This document shows, one piece after another, positions 1 to 17,696 of a stretch of DNA of 64,000 bases. How positions within the stretch are numbered: position 1 is the first letter of the stretch; each line of letters starts with the position of its first letter. The stretch lies in contig NC_079885.1 in assembly GCF_029227915.1 (NCBI RefSeq), positions 26,165,001-26,229,000 on the forward strand. The letters run 5' to 3'. Made by a program: the position numbers and the translations under genes. Under the pieces are notes generated by a model that worked only from the letters and a program-made list of their open reading frames with translations, searched no databases and was not told the origin of the DNA. Source of the stretch: Hydractinia symbiolongicarpus. Lineage: Eukaryota; Cnidaria; Hydrozoa; Anthoathecata; Hydractiniidae.

Positions 1-2462
1 TTCATGCGCAATTTGTTGATTATTTTAGAGGGGGAGGTCTCGTATTTTTCTCCCCCACCCAACCTCGCTCCCAGGGCATTTTGCCTTTTTGATATGTTGA
101 TAGCAGCGAAAAGTTGTTGGCCCCCTCTCCGTAAACGGCTCAGGGACACAATACCCTGGGGACGAGGTTGCCCCCCACCAACCACACACATACACCGCAC
201 CTGAGAGCAACGACCGTAGGAACTGTAACACGACAATCTCCCGACCGACCACATGTTTCGTTTTTCCATCACCAAGCGAGAGCGAGAATGTGGCCATTTT
301 GAAATAGTGTTCGATCCAGGCGTTTACAGAATGCGCTCTTCACAAATTTTCGCATTCGTTCCTGTACATGCCTTGTCAGTGCCTGCTTACTGCAGACTTT
401 CTAGATATTCTTGCTTGATACAATGTAAAATAAGCTACGTGACAAAGACAGTAAGTTGGTATACTTTTGACGAGTTTTTACAGCCTTTTTATTAATATCA
501 ATGTGAAAACCTCCCGGGGTGAAATATTCATGTTATCGCAGTACGTATATTATTTGCACATATATAATTGATATTTTTGAAAATTATTGATACAGTTGCC
601 ATCAAAATATTGACACAAGCTAAAACATAAGTTTTTACTGTTGTCAAGGAAAATATCTAGTACAAAGTCAGTGCCTCTATAGCTAATAGCTAGCTTACAT
701 AGCTACACAGAAGATGTTGTCAACTTGCTTGTTGCTGTCTTTCTTAATACCATCAATCTGTTATGTCATTGGTTTTAAGATATTATTTTCACATTGGATT
801 GAAAATTTTTATTTCACAACTGTGTGTTTATAGCTATATTAAGATGCTTAATATAGTCACTAAAAATTATGTAAGAATTATGTAGCTAGCTAGCTAGCTA
901 GCTACTATTATCTTGGTTGACTTATGGAGGTGACTTTGTTATGAATTTTACTTTTTTTAAAGCTCTACTGATCTAAATTTACCTTTTTATATTTGTTAAT
1001 CAGTGATTTATTACGTTTTTGAAACTTTCCTTTTGTGTTTTTTCTTGTGCTGCTTAACGTAATTCTTTTGAGTTTTCCATCTTCTGGGTAAGGTTTTTTT
1101 GGACAGACAGGTTTATTTTACTTTGGTTGTTTTAAATTTTTTTTCTAGCATCAATTTTAAGGATAAATCTGGGCAAATAAATTTGTATGTAATAGATAGA
1201 TGTGCATATTTTACATGGCTAGCCTTATAAATGTTGAGGGATATACCTTGTCTATTATTTCCTGAAGGGGCTGTGGCTTAGATGGGGAGGAGTATTTAAT
1301 GCTCATTTTTAGCTATGCATATCCAATTAGGGTGCTCACTCTACCTGACAACTCTATACAAAATCCACACCCATCCACAACACAGCTGTTTAAAGAAAAC
1401 AAATAAAATAGAAGTATAAAAATTAAGAAAAAACATTCAGCATATATTCAGGCATTTTGCTAAGAAAAGTGAGGCTCGGATGAAAAACAGTTGTTTTGTA
1501 AAAAAATGTGTATTGCATCATCATGAGATTACAAGAAGATTCTGCTTTATCGTGTGCATTTTCCTATAACATTTATATATTTATGTTAACATAATGTGAT
1601 ATCCATAGCACACCTAAACACACGGAAATCATATAAGGAAATGCTATTTTACACCAAAACCCTGAAACATTACCATATTTCTTACTGACAATTTATCTAC
1701 AAAGCCTTAAGGTACATAAATTTATAAAAATGCAATGGTACCAAGTTTGAATCTGGTGAATGTACTCCAAACACAGGTTCTTCGCAGCAGAAAATGCACC
1801 AGCACTTTTAAGGTACAATAATTTAGAAATTTCAAATAATTGTATATATAGATAAAAAGTAACAAAATTTCTATTACTCCTGTATGTGGTATATACAATG
1901 TCTACTAATTTAGTGTTAGTAACATCAATGAAAAGTTCTAATATTTTGCACAAATTGGCATTTTCGTGTGTGTGTGGAGTCATGTAAGTCTAGTTTATCA
2001 ACAAAATTTCTAAGGTATATGAAAAATAGGGCTTATTTAAGGTAATCCAATTCATGTATATAAATTACGCTCACGCAAAGGCTCGCCAAATTCTGAGAAA
2101 TAAGAAAATTCTGGCTAAGCAATATCAATTCATTTCACATGGAAATCAATGTTCTCTTTATTTATTATTTACAGTAAAAAAGAACCAAAATATATAAAAA
2201 TAAAAAATGAAATAAATATGCGGTTATAATCTTTTTCTATTAATTCAGATTGCTCGCCCAGTTTAAATTATTGTAAGCTTGGAGGAGTGATTTATTGCTT
2301 GAGTGTTAGTTTCTTATTGATAGGCATATAAGAGTGTTTTTATCATGTCAGCTGAATATAAATCTTGTTTTTGTTTTTATATAGAAAAACTAAAACATAA
2401 TATTTGTGTCACGTCTCCGAAAATTAACAGTTCCTGCGAGGGAGATTTTTATAAACAGAATA
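1..2462. other. Intergenic region upstream of CK2 alpha
   Basis: No exon chain can be supported here. The stretch is AT-rich with many stops. It holds a short (TAGC)n run at about 883-905, a SINE fragment at about 1193-1375 (listed separately), and one copy of a CTGGGGACGAGGTTG motif near 156-170 that recurs twice elsewhere in the window. The promoter and 5' UTR of the kinase must lie near its right end, but I see no element that fixes the transcription start. Confidence 0.5.
1193..1375 (-). mobile_element. tRNA-derived SINE (family A), 3' part only
   Basis: On the minus strand this matches the 3' two-thirds of the fuller SINE at 22824-23174: the segments reading on the plus strand as tagatagatgtgcatatttt, acatggctagcct, gagggatatacc and tctattatttcc occur in the same order. 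The tRNA-like head with the A and B boxes is missing, as in 5'-truncated SINE copies. Outer limits are approximate. Confidence 0.7.
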
Positions 2463-8280
<5,818 letters not shown>

Positions 8281-10343
8281 ATGATAGTTTTGAATGCCAC
8301 TTAATTTATTCACACGGTTTTCATATATCGTTACGATTTTCATATATCGTTACGATTTATAATAAAAAAATATATTATATTACGTACTCATAGCAGCACG
8401 AATAAGAAAACGTGATTTTTAAGTTGGTACACGGTTTAACAGATGTTGCGAACATGAAGGACATGTTTCACACAAACCGAAAAACTATATGACTATTTGA
8501 AATAAACTGGAGACATGCTAAACGCATGGTTAACGATGGTTAAAATTTTCTATAAAAGTGTTCTCTATTCTGACATTGTTTCGCAGTTTTTAATTTCATG
8601 AAACCACTCACTGCAAGCCTGTTTGGCAATTCTAATAAGTTATTTTTACCATCTCATTATCGCAGCTTCGATTCTGTTGATATAATCAAAAAATTTGCCC
8701 TAAACACTAATTTTTAAAATTACCGTCGTTGTTGTTTTTATCTGTCTATCACGCAAACAAATTTTGATTCCTGCTAAAATATTTCTTCGTGTGAACTGTC
8801 TCCCAGGTTAGTTATTTGAGAAATTTATTCTCTTATTTTAGAATTCTGCACTCGCCCTGCTTATTTGCGCCAGGGTCCCTACGAATTTTTTTTTTTTGCG
8901 ATTGTATTTATGATTATTTGTTTGTTACAATCATGGTAGTATTTGATACGAACCAGTCGTTAAACTTTTCTCCACCCTAGTATTAGAAGAATAGTCGGTG
9001 GCCTGTAGATAAATCCACGGGTTGGCCTGTCCTTTATATACAGCATTTCTTGCAGTGTCAATTTGCACAGAGGCAGGCAGAATACCGCTATTCCAGTAGG
9101 TATGATACTGGAGGATAATTTTGCAATAAAAAATTCAAGTTTACCCACTTTTCTGGTACAACTTCCCTTTAACCATCCGAAAACTCTTTTGAAATTTCAA
9201 CACAGAAGATAAACCATTTTTAACTTATTTTTTTTAATTAGCGTAACAACTGTACACAATATAAGCAAGGGTAAACATGGTAATTGTTTTTTCAGCAATA
9301 TTATGGCATGTTGTGAGGTTTTAACCTTCTTGCCTAATCTCCCTCAAGTATCATCTAGGGATAGAATAAACAACAATAGTGTAGTAGCATAATGGGATAT
9401 CTTTCGTTTTTCGTTGACCAAGAAAAGCGGCGCTTGATCCTGCTTTGATAGTTTTCAAGCGAAGAACGGCGTACGACCACCAAGCCATTTCTGCTAAACG
9501 TATGTGGTAGATGAGATAATTGACGTTCCCCGCGAAAATACTTTTTTGTAACAGTCTCGTTCCCAAGTCTTAATGTGTTAGCTAACGCGCATGCAAACAA
9601 ACCCCTTTGGATTTCGGAAGTATGTTAAACCCTGATTTGATAAGTTTAGCTACAATCTTGTGAACAGGGCTTTTGGTTTTATGTATTTGTTTATCAAGCG
9701 TCAGCCTCAACCGAGAGCTTTTCATGTCGCCCATCTCGCGATGTCAAAAACGAGAAAAAATCTCTGGGGTTGAGGTTGCAAGCACGCCGCGGCGCGATTC
9801 TGCATTTAACGGCTGCCGGTACATTGATAACAATTTACAAAACAAATATGGTAGCATTTGCTACGTGCATAGCTAGAATTTGCAAGTGTTCAAGGAACAA
9901 AAGAAGGCTTCAAACACCCGTAACTAACTTCTTTATCTTTCTTTGAACATTATAAACATTAGGTAAATAGATAGATGTGCATATTTTACACAATGACACT
10001 TCTTTTCTGAACTTACCACTTCTTCTCTGCATATGTTGCCTGAAACTTTCTCTTCACAACTAAATTTTAAAATCTTTTTCTGCAATATTTTACACCTGTA
10101 GCTAGCTAGCTATATAGCTATATCTTTTCAGTGTTCACAAAAAGTATAGCTAGCTTCTTGGCTATAGCATGTGCTGAATTTACTAACAGCTTTATGTTGT
10201 GGCAGGTTGTGGATGTTCATGAATAAAATAATATCCAAAATCAATTCAGCTCAATATAGAAGAATAGTTAATTTTACTTATCAATAGATACAATTTAAAT
10301 GGCAAAATGGGTGTCCAAATTCCTCAAAATTATGGTAGAGTCC
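8281..10343. other. CK2 alpha 3' region and intergenic DNA
   Basis: The 3' UTR of the kinase comes first, with a likely polyadenylation signal AATAAA at 8361-8366. Beyond it I see no coding exon with family similarity. The short open frames here look like chance. A scrap resembling the SINE family A tail lies at about 9963-9992 (tagatagatgtgcatatttt). Confidence 0.5.
8361..8366 (+). terminator. Polyadenylation signal of CK2 alpha
   Basis: A canonical AATAAA lies 81 bases after the kinase stop codon, in an A-rich run. It is the first such hexamer downstream of the stop. Confidence 0.6.
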
Positions 10344-13300
10344 ACCAACAGTACGGGATCTTTCCCTGATTGGGTAAATGTCCCTGATTGAGTTAACCAC
10401 CCGATCGTGTGAGTAGGCACTGGTGACAATTTTTGATGACCACCTGATCGAGTGAGTCATAACTCGTCCTAAATTTTTAGCTAGAGCGGGTTAGCCCATA
10501 TACAGCCATCGCCCTAAGATGGCGATTTGAAAGGCTAAATTATTTTCTTCCATAAATTGTTGAAAACCCTAAAAATGGTGCTAAAAAGCAGTGATTCAAT
10601 AAACTTAGTACAGATGTCGTACTTGATACTTTTTTTCAACCACCTTGTACCCAGTTATATTATAACTTTATCAGAATAAGTCACAATTGCAATAAAAGTA
10701 AAAGATCATGAAAAAATCTTTTGCGCCTTAATACGACACCATCCCAAATTTCTATTTTAAAACTGAACTGTAATTATATTTTTAGACCATTGAAAATCGA
10801 TACAGTGATAATTATTTATGGCACAAAGGTGCCGTATAAAGTATTATATTTAGTAACAATAGTTATAATTAACTAAACTTGTATAATTAGAAGAATTTTT
10901 TGAGTAATTTGATACCTGTTGTGCTATATTTGCGTAAGCATGACCACTCTAACCCAAACTCCTTCTTTGAGAAACAACTTTCTTTGCGTGTAAGACCAGT
11001 TAACAAGTTGCTTTAATTCTTTTCAAACTGTTAGGCTCTTAATCAAGTAGTTGAAAGTTGTTTTCGAGAAGTATGAAACATTTATTGTTTACAATGAAGA
11101 AGTGCTGTTATTTAAAATATTATACTTAATATACGTTATATTGCCGTTTGTTTCTCTTTGTCATTTAAAATGCCTGGTACACACCCAAAAATTAGGAAAA
11201 CTGCTGTTTACGCAAAAGAACAATTACAATCTGCTTTAGAAGCTGTACGAGGTAAACATTTTTTCTTCGATTGTCCTTGGTTCCTGAAAGAAGTCCTTTT
11301 AAAGGTTTTCTATTAAGATTTAAATTTTTTTTCAGGTAGAGTGAGTGCACGTAAAATTGCGGAGGTTTACTCTGTATTGCGAACGAAAATCAGGGACAAA
11401 CTTGGGGTAATAGCGAGGCAGTAGTTACTTTAAGAAGAAATGCACCAGTTATTTTCAAAGCTGTGGAAGATTGGTTAGTAGCCATATCAACTTTTGATTA
11501 GCTTTTAGCTCATTTTTTTGTCATACATAAATACTCTCGTTTAGATTTGCAGAATGGGTATAAAAAATGGCTCGATATGATTTTTCCCGCACACCTTCAC
11601 AAATTAAAGAGGCGGTGAAAATGTATCTTGATAAATCGATAATTAAAATTCCCCAGTTTGTTAAAAATCGTCCTGGAAAAACGTGTTTTTTTGGTTTCCT
11701 TAAACGCCACCCTGACATCAAACTTGGAAGAGCCGAAAAACTGGAACAGGCACGGCCAATGATGCTTGGTTTAATACCTTTGAAAAATTCTTGAAAGAAA
11801 ACAAAATATCCTCCGAAAGCCAAATCTTTAACTGTGATGAGTCTCGCTTCCCGTTGCAGCTGGGTACTTCAATGAAAGTTTGTTTTGACAAACAATTTCG
11901 GCGGAATTTACAAGTTACAAGCAGTAGCAAAACATCTATTATGAGTTTGCAATGCATCTGCGCAAATGGTGCTGTAGTTGGAGTCATCTTTCCAGGTGTG
12001 AATTTTATTCCTGAATCCAAGATTGGGTTTTCAAAAAAATTTTATCTTGGATTTACAAAAAAACGGATGGATGGAAACCGCACAGTTATTAGGGTGGCTC
12101 AATAATCACTTTGTGAAAAGCATTCTGCCATTAAGACCAGTAGTGTTCCTTGTTGATGCCCACACTTCGCATATTGACTACCATACAAGTCTATTTTTTT
12201 AGCACAATCAAATCTTGTTGTTTCGCCTACCTCCACATACCTCTCATGCATTTCAGCCAACTGATCAAGCACAATTTCTCCAAGCAAGTTGCTCAATTTA
12301 CGGTTGAGCATCCAGCAGTTGCGATCACAAAGACGTTTTTTCTACCATTTTTACAAAGGCCTTGGACCAGTCATGTCGCAACGATATAGTGAAATCTTCT
12401 TTCTGTGCAACTGGAATATGGCCTGTAAACAGGTTAAATGTAGATCACGACCTTTTTAGACCTGTAAACGTCTATTTGGATGGAGAACCCGATTTTGAAA
12501 TCACCTGGGGGGGGGGATTCATGCAACTTTGCCGCCTGAGCCAAATTTTAGTTTTGCACGCGGGCTAGATAATCCATCGAGGGTGACAAATATGGTTCAG
12601 GCTAGTACAGAATTTAGTGGAGTCAAGACGAACCAGCTACCCCAAAGTAGTACATCTTATCCTGGTGGATCTAGTGCTACTTTACTACCAGCACAGGCTA
12701 GTACCCCTAAAGGCATCCTGTTCAGCAAGCGTTAAGTAATTTAGAATAAAGCATTGAAAATAAAGAACATCTTTTTCTTAAACTTTCATGTTAGACTTTG
12801 ACATCCCTGACGATAGCCTTTACCAAACTTGGAAAGTACTTCACCAAGGTTGGTTAGAAGTAAAAAAAACTGTGTATGGACAGTTTTCCTTCCTCTACCC
12901 AAGATGTTAATCCGATTATCAACTCAATATTACGTTACCCAGAGATTGAAAGAAGACAAAAAACATTAAAAAAAAGAAGACCTTTCCAAAACATATGACC
13001 AGTGATGAAGCCATTAAAATCCTTAAAATACAACATGGTGAAAAAAATCAACTAGAGTTAATTAAGGAGGCTAACTAACAAAAGAGCAAAAAACAAAGCT
13101 GCTACTAAAGCTACCCAATCTAAATTAGTGGCGACACGAAAATCAAGTCGCCTGCCTAAAAAGAAAAGGTTTTTAATGGAGTCGGAAGAAGAGCCGGAGG
13201 AAAAAGAGAAGAGCTCCTTAGACTCAGAGTTTGAGGATGTTGATTATAATTGTGGGGAGTGCGAGAAATTATTTGTGGAAGGGAAGGTTTGGATTCAATC

Positions 13301-14388
13301 AATACGACAAATTTTGGGCTGGTTTAAGCGGCATGTACTACTGACCAGGGAAAAAAAAAATTGATGCACTTTCACAATGGAAGTGCAAAAATTGTTTAAA
13401 ATTTCTAGTTTCTTTTTATTTCACGATGAAAAATAAAAATTGTAATGACACAGATACTTTATCTTTGTCTTAGTTTGCCCAAAGTCCAATTTAAAACGTG
13501 ACATCATAAGCGCGTAATTGGTTGAGTAACAAAACTCAGGAGCATTATTAACAGCAATTATTCTTAAAAAACCATAAAAATTAATGCTATTGATGTAAGA
13601 TGCATATTAAGCATAATATTGGCTGGCCGAATTAGGGCGAAGGGGTAGGGAATGAGCGATTTTGACGATATTATTATTTTTGTTGTATACACAGGGTCTA
13701 TTTATGCCTCACTTATGATAAAGGGCTGCAATGCAGCACAAATATACGTGTACTTAACAGCATCGGTAGTTAGTGGTTTATAAAACCTGTTAGTGAGTTT
13801 CGGTAATAAAAGTAAACACTGGCTTATATGGGCGAACCCACTCTAGTTAAATACATAAACAAACCAAAGGGGCTTGAGAGAGACTTAATCCTCACCTGGC
13901 ACCTATAGCCAGCTTAAGGTTTCAAGATAGCTAGCAAGCTATGCTAAGGTTATCAATATTTTTCTACTATACTTTGTGTCACATATAATAAAAAAATATG
14001 CACATTTTTCTCTATATAGCTTGCTATACTGGCTTGTTACTAACTCCAACCACATGTCTATAAGACAACTAAAACGAACTTCAGAGCCTCAACATGTGCA
14101 ACATGGACTGAAAATATGCACCATGTAGTCAATCCAACTTAAAAAGTTATCACTAGCATCGGAACATCATGGTGATTTTTTTTTAATTGGTGCAAAATAA
14201 GTTTATGATTTAATGTAAACAAGAATTATATTGGCTTGCCCTTTTTAAAACAATTTTAAAGCAAGAAAAATACTCCCCTGATTCAGGTAAGTCTCTCCCG
14301 ATCGAGTGGTTACGTATTCACTCAATCGGGTGATTTACCCCAATCGTGGTAGAGTAATCCAATTGGGGAAAGATCCCATACTGACCAA
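10344..14388. mobile_element. 4.0-kb DNA transposon with pogo-like transposase remnant
   Basis: The left end at 10349 reads CAGTACGGGATCTTTCCC and the right end at 14383 reads, in reverse complement, CAGTATGGGATCTTTCCC, so the element has inverted terminal repeats. Both ends are flanked by the direct repeat ACCAA (10344-10348 and 14384-14388). Behind each end lie several degenerate copies of a CCCRATYGRGT motif, likely transposase binding sites. A further inverted pair lies inside: about 10473-10508 against 13822-13855. The interior holds a decayed transposase of the pogo/Tigger/CENP-B type. That family normally duplicates TA, so a 5-bp duplication is unexpected; a composite or nested element is possible. 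Confidence 0.75.
11170..13364 (+). pseudogene. Pogo/Tigger-like (psq HTH + DDE) transposase, broken
   Basis: The reading begins at 11170 with a psq-type helix-turn-helix (YAKEQLQSALEAVRG, then RVSARKIAEVY) split by an 85-base intron-like gap (about 11252-11336). Next comes a CENP-B/Tc5-type DNA-binding region (rPGKTCFFGFLKRHPDIKL, about 11675-11740), then a DDE domain. The triad can be located: NCDESRFPL (Asp codon 11836), VFLVDAHTSHID (Asp 12155) and LPPHTSHAFQPTDQ (Asp 12263), giving 36 residues between the last two, normal for this superfamily. The closing TGIWPVNR motif is also family-typical. It is dead: in-frame stops at about 11421 and 12200, a frame change in an A-run near 12060, and another near 12310. 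A basic tail with one CxxC half of a zinc finger (CGECEKLF, about 13250) follows and is also frame-disrupted. Confidence 0.85.
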
Positions 14389-14890
14389 GCAGACTACATG
14401 ATTTTTCATAAGAATTTGCTTACTAAGAATATCAGACTGAGATTCAGACAGGTTTTGTGTTTGGAAAATTCGAAAAATAAAAATAATAAGTATAACATAA
14501 AATTAACATTAAATTTTGGGAGAGCACTTGATATTTTTTAGTGGCCAGACTGGTATATATGTCATTTATTTAAAAACGTGAGTCTGCCAAAAGTTATAAA
14601 TATCTGGTGTTAGAGTCGTTTGAGCACCAAAAATAGAGTCAGCCAGCCGGTCAGCAAGTGATAACTCAAAAATTCAAAAAATTGTATCCAACCATCCTGG
14701 CATCAACTCACTCCATTGAACCGTTGATATTTAATGATAACTTGGGCACCTTGTTTAAATGAATTTGCTGCGCATCGTTTTCAGCTAGTTCTCAGGAACC
14801 TTTTCGCATTTTAAAGCAAGCACAATAATAATGGTGTGGGCAATGGCTGTGGGGAGATAACAAGCGTATAATGTTTTTTTGTCATTCTAG

Positions 14891-15055
14891 CCTTTCCGAC
14901 TCAGTATATCAAAAATTTCTATCAAAAAATGGAGTCCATCGGGTGACCCTAACACCAAATATTTGTGACGTTCGCCTTATCAAATCTAGCTCTGACCAGA
15001 ATTGGGTCTGGGAATTTCTTGAGTTCATAAAAGAGAAGTGTTTACACTTTGAAAA
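14891..15055 (+). other. Possible upstream (5' UTR) exon of DET1
   Basis: This stretch is bounded by a good acceptor (cattctag, ending 14890) and a perfect donor (gtaagt from 15056). A plausible 187-base intron follows, ending at tttag (15242), just before the DET1 start. One frame is open throughout but resembles no protein I recognise, and DET1 proteins do not need an N-terminal extension. The simplest reading is a non-coding first exon; an upstream ORF or a different gene is possible. Confidence 0.3.
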
Positions 15056-15270
15056 GTAAGTGTTTTGAACGAAAGGAAGAGAAGTGTTTTGACTATGCAG
15101 TTGCCATAATACTAATTCAATTTGCTCGACTAACAATTACTTTTCTTGTGTGTACGTCTTTTATATTTTTTTATATTGTTTGCCTATAGAGATTATGTGT
15201 ATAAATATTTTTTTACTTTCTACTTGTTTTTTAAATTATTTAGATCGATTGAAAAAGTACATTTGTAAAA

Positions 15271-17696
15271 ATGTCTGGAGACAACGACACTGATTACAGT
15301 ATATTTCGTGACGATGTGTACAAAAGAAGACGCAGATCCAATCAAAATATAGTCAAAAAATTAATTCACCGAGAAACTTTCCAAATAAGACCAAATACAA
15401 ATTTTCACGTTGCAAGATCATTCACGTTAAATGTATTTCCTAATTTTACTGTAACTAATGTGGAGAAACCGCCATGCTTTTTGAGAAAATTTTCTCCAGA
15501 CGGACATCACTTTGTGGCGTTCTCTAGAGATCAAAGTTCGATTGAAATATATGAGTTTCAAGGTCCCTGTGCAGTGGAAAAATTACTGCATAAAGCTTGT
15601 ACTGGTGTTCCTGAAGATATAGATGAATTGAAGGCGAATATGTTTGATCATTTTTTTAAACAAAAAGCTGTTGTAACTGTCGCTAGTTATGGTGAACACT
15701 TGAACAGAGAATGCAGTTTGTTTACTGATGACGGAAAGTTTGTTATTATTGGTTCAGCTTCAGCTATACCCGAAGATTTCCATCCACTTTTTTATGACAT
15801 TTATCGCAATAACGAATCGGTTGCACCAAATGCCCGGTCACCACTGGAAGACTATTCTATCCATGTTGTCGATTTGTGTCATGGTAAACTGCACGATTCC
15901 AGAGCTTTTAAATGTGATAAAATATTTTTGTCCCACAATCAAGGTATTTATTTGTATAAAGATCTTCTGGCAGTCTTATCTGTACAACATCAAACGATTC
16001 ATATATTTCAAGTAACACCTGAAGGATATTTTGTTGACGTTCGAGTAATAGGAAGATTTTGCCACGAAGACGATCATTACCTCGTGAATCGATTAACAGA
16101 TACTTCTAATACGCGCCCGTTCCGCGATAAATGCTTCAACAGTTTAAAGCATCGTTTACTAACGTATTTATATCGTTATTCTTCCCAAGATGGATCGAAA
16201 GAATCTATACGAAGGTTTTATCAGTATTTCGATCAGTTTAAGAACTTGCGTATGTGGAAGATGCAGTTACTAGATGAAAGTCATTTGTTGATCAAGTATG
16301 CTGCGGAAGATGTTGTCACGTTGAAAGCTGCCGATCCAAACTCACAAGCATCATTCTTCGCAGTGTACAACATGTCGACGACAGAGATTGTCGCGATTTA
16401 TCGAAACACGTCCGAAGAGCTTTTAGATATATTCGAGCAGTTTAATGATCATTTTAGGAATGCTTTACCTCATCAAGTTGCGCAGTTTTCTTGCTCGACT
16501 TCGAGTAATATTTATGCTCGCTACAATCAACGTAGATTTAAAAGTACAATCATCAATGCAAAATATGGTGGACATAAAGAAGCAGTAAAGCGTCTTCTCG
16601 CGCAGTTACCTATCAGTTCGCAGTCTTACAGTAGCAGTCCATTCCTTGATCTGTCTTTGTTTAGTTATGATGATAAATGGGTGTCAGTGATGGAAAGACC
16701 AAAAGGATGTGGTGATCATCCCATTAGGTAAAATACTTCACTTTCAGAAGATTTTGTGGAAAGGAATTTTCGCGATTTGAAAAATAAACGCTAAATTTTA
16801 GCATTTTTGCTAAAACAAAAGCACCTGTTGTTGTCCATTGCTTAATAATTATCACATTGACATGGAGTGTTTCATTCAGCTGTATCAGTGAATTAAATCG
16901 TACCTCCCGATATCCAGGAAGTAAATTGCTCTGTTATTTATACGTGAGGCCCATTTCCAGCCTTTCTAATTCAATACATGTATATGACATATGCTTCATA
17001 TCGGCAGTTTATATTTTGTTTTGCGATCATACGCTAAGAGAGAATTAAGGTAAGAAATGAGAGATACATTCAACTTAAAGAAAAATTACGTGAGGAAACT
17101 TTTTACGTGACTCAAGAATTTTTAGCATTCGCCTCGGAAATTGCGGAGAGCCGACGTGACGTGCTGATTTGATTTTACGAAGCAATTTGATCTATGTTTC
17201 TGAATCTTTTTATGTAGCCTTAACTGAATGTCATGTTAAAATTCAAGATATTTAATTAAATGATTATTTTATTTTCATCGGTCAGATGAAAGATAGCTAG
17301 AACCCCCCCACCCCTCGCTATGCTTCATCACACGAGATCAAAGCGCAGACTTAAGCTCGCGTGAAAAACTTAGCGAGGAGAGGGTTTCCTGGCTAGATAA
17401 AAGCATATATAAATCCATTTAAAAACTAAATTGAAAAGCTATGGCCTGATGCACGCCACGCTTAAATAAACATATTTCTTTTGTTTAGGTTCTATTGTCG
17501 TGACACTGGCTTGCTCAAATATAAAATCTATGCTGGTGTTCATGGTCGGGCGTTACCGCCCACTGGAAGACGATTAGTGGCTTTTACCTTTCATCCGTTT
17601 TATCCGTTTGCAATCTCAGTTCAAAGAAACAATACCGAATACATTGTAAATTTTCATCTTCGACATTTCACCGGAACGTCATTAGATCATCTATAA
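15271..17696 (+). CDS. DET1: DET1 (de-etiolated homolog 1), complete
   Basis: Substrate adaptor partner in the DET1-DDB1-DDA1 (DDD) module of CUL4 ubiquitin ligases, nuclear, known in animals for turnover of c-Jun with COP1. Two coding exons, 15271-16727 and 17489-17696, joined at AG|G, give 554 residues; human DET1 is 550. Similarity is continuous: NVFPNFTV then [15 protein letters not shown] near residue 60, [54 protein letters not shown], the near-invariant [12 protein letters not shown] and [15 protein letters not shown], and a C-terminal [20 protein letters not shown] across the second exon. The ATG at 15271 has an A-rich good context and begins right after an intron-like acceptor at 15242, suggesting a spliced 5' UTR. 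The single intron close to the 3' end gives an almost intronless gene, unlike its neighbours. Confidence 0.97.

Noticed and set aside
9351-9600. Overlapping minus-strand open frames of 71-81 codons
   Set aside because: No family similarity, no supporting splice sites or partner exons, and overlapping frames are open equally; most likely chance.
12478-12490. Run of nine or more G bases inside the transposase remnant
   Set aside because: A homopolymer run in decayed transposon sequence; not evidence of programmed frameshifting since the gene is broken at several other points.
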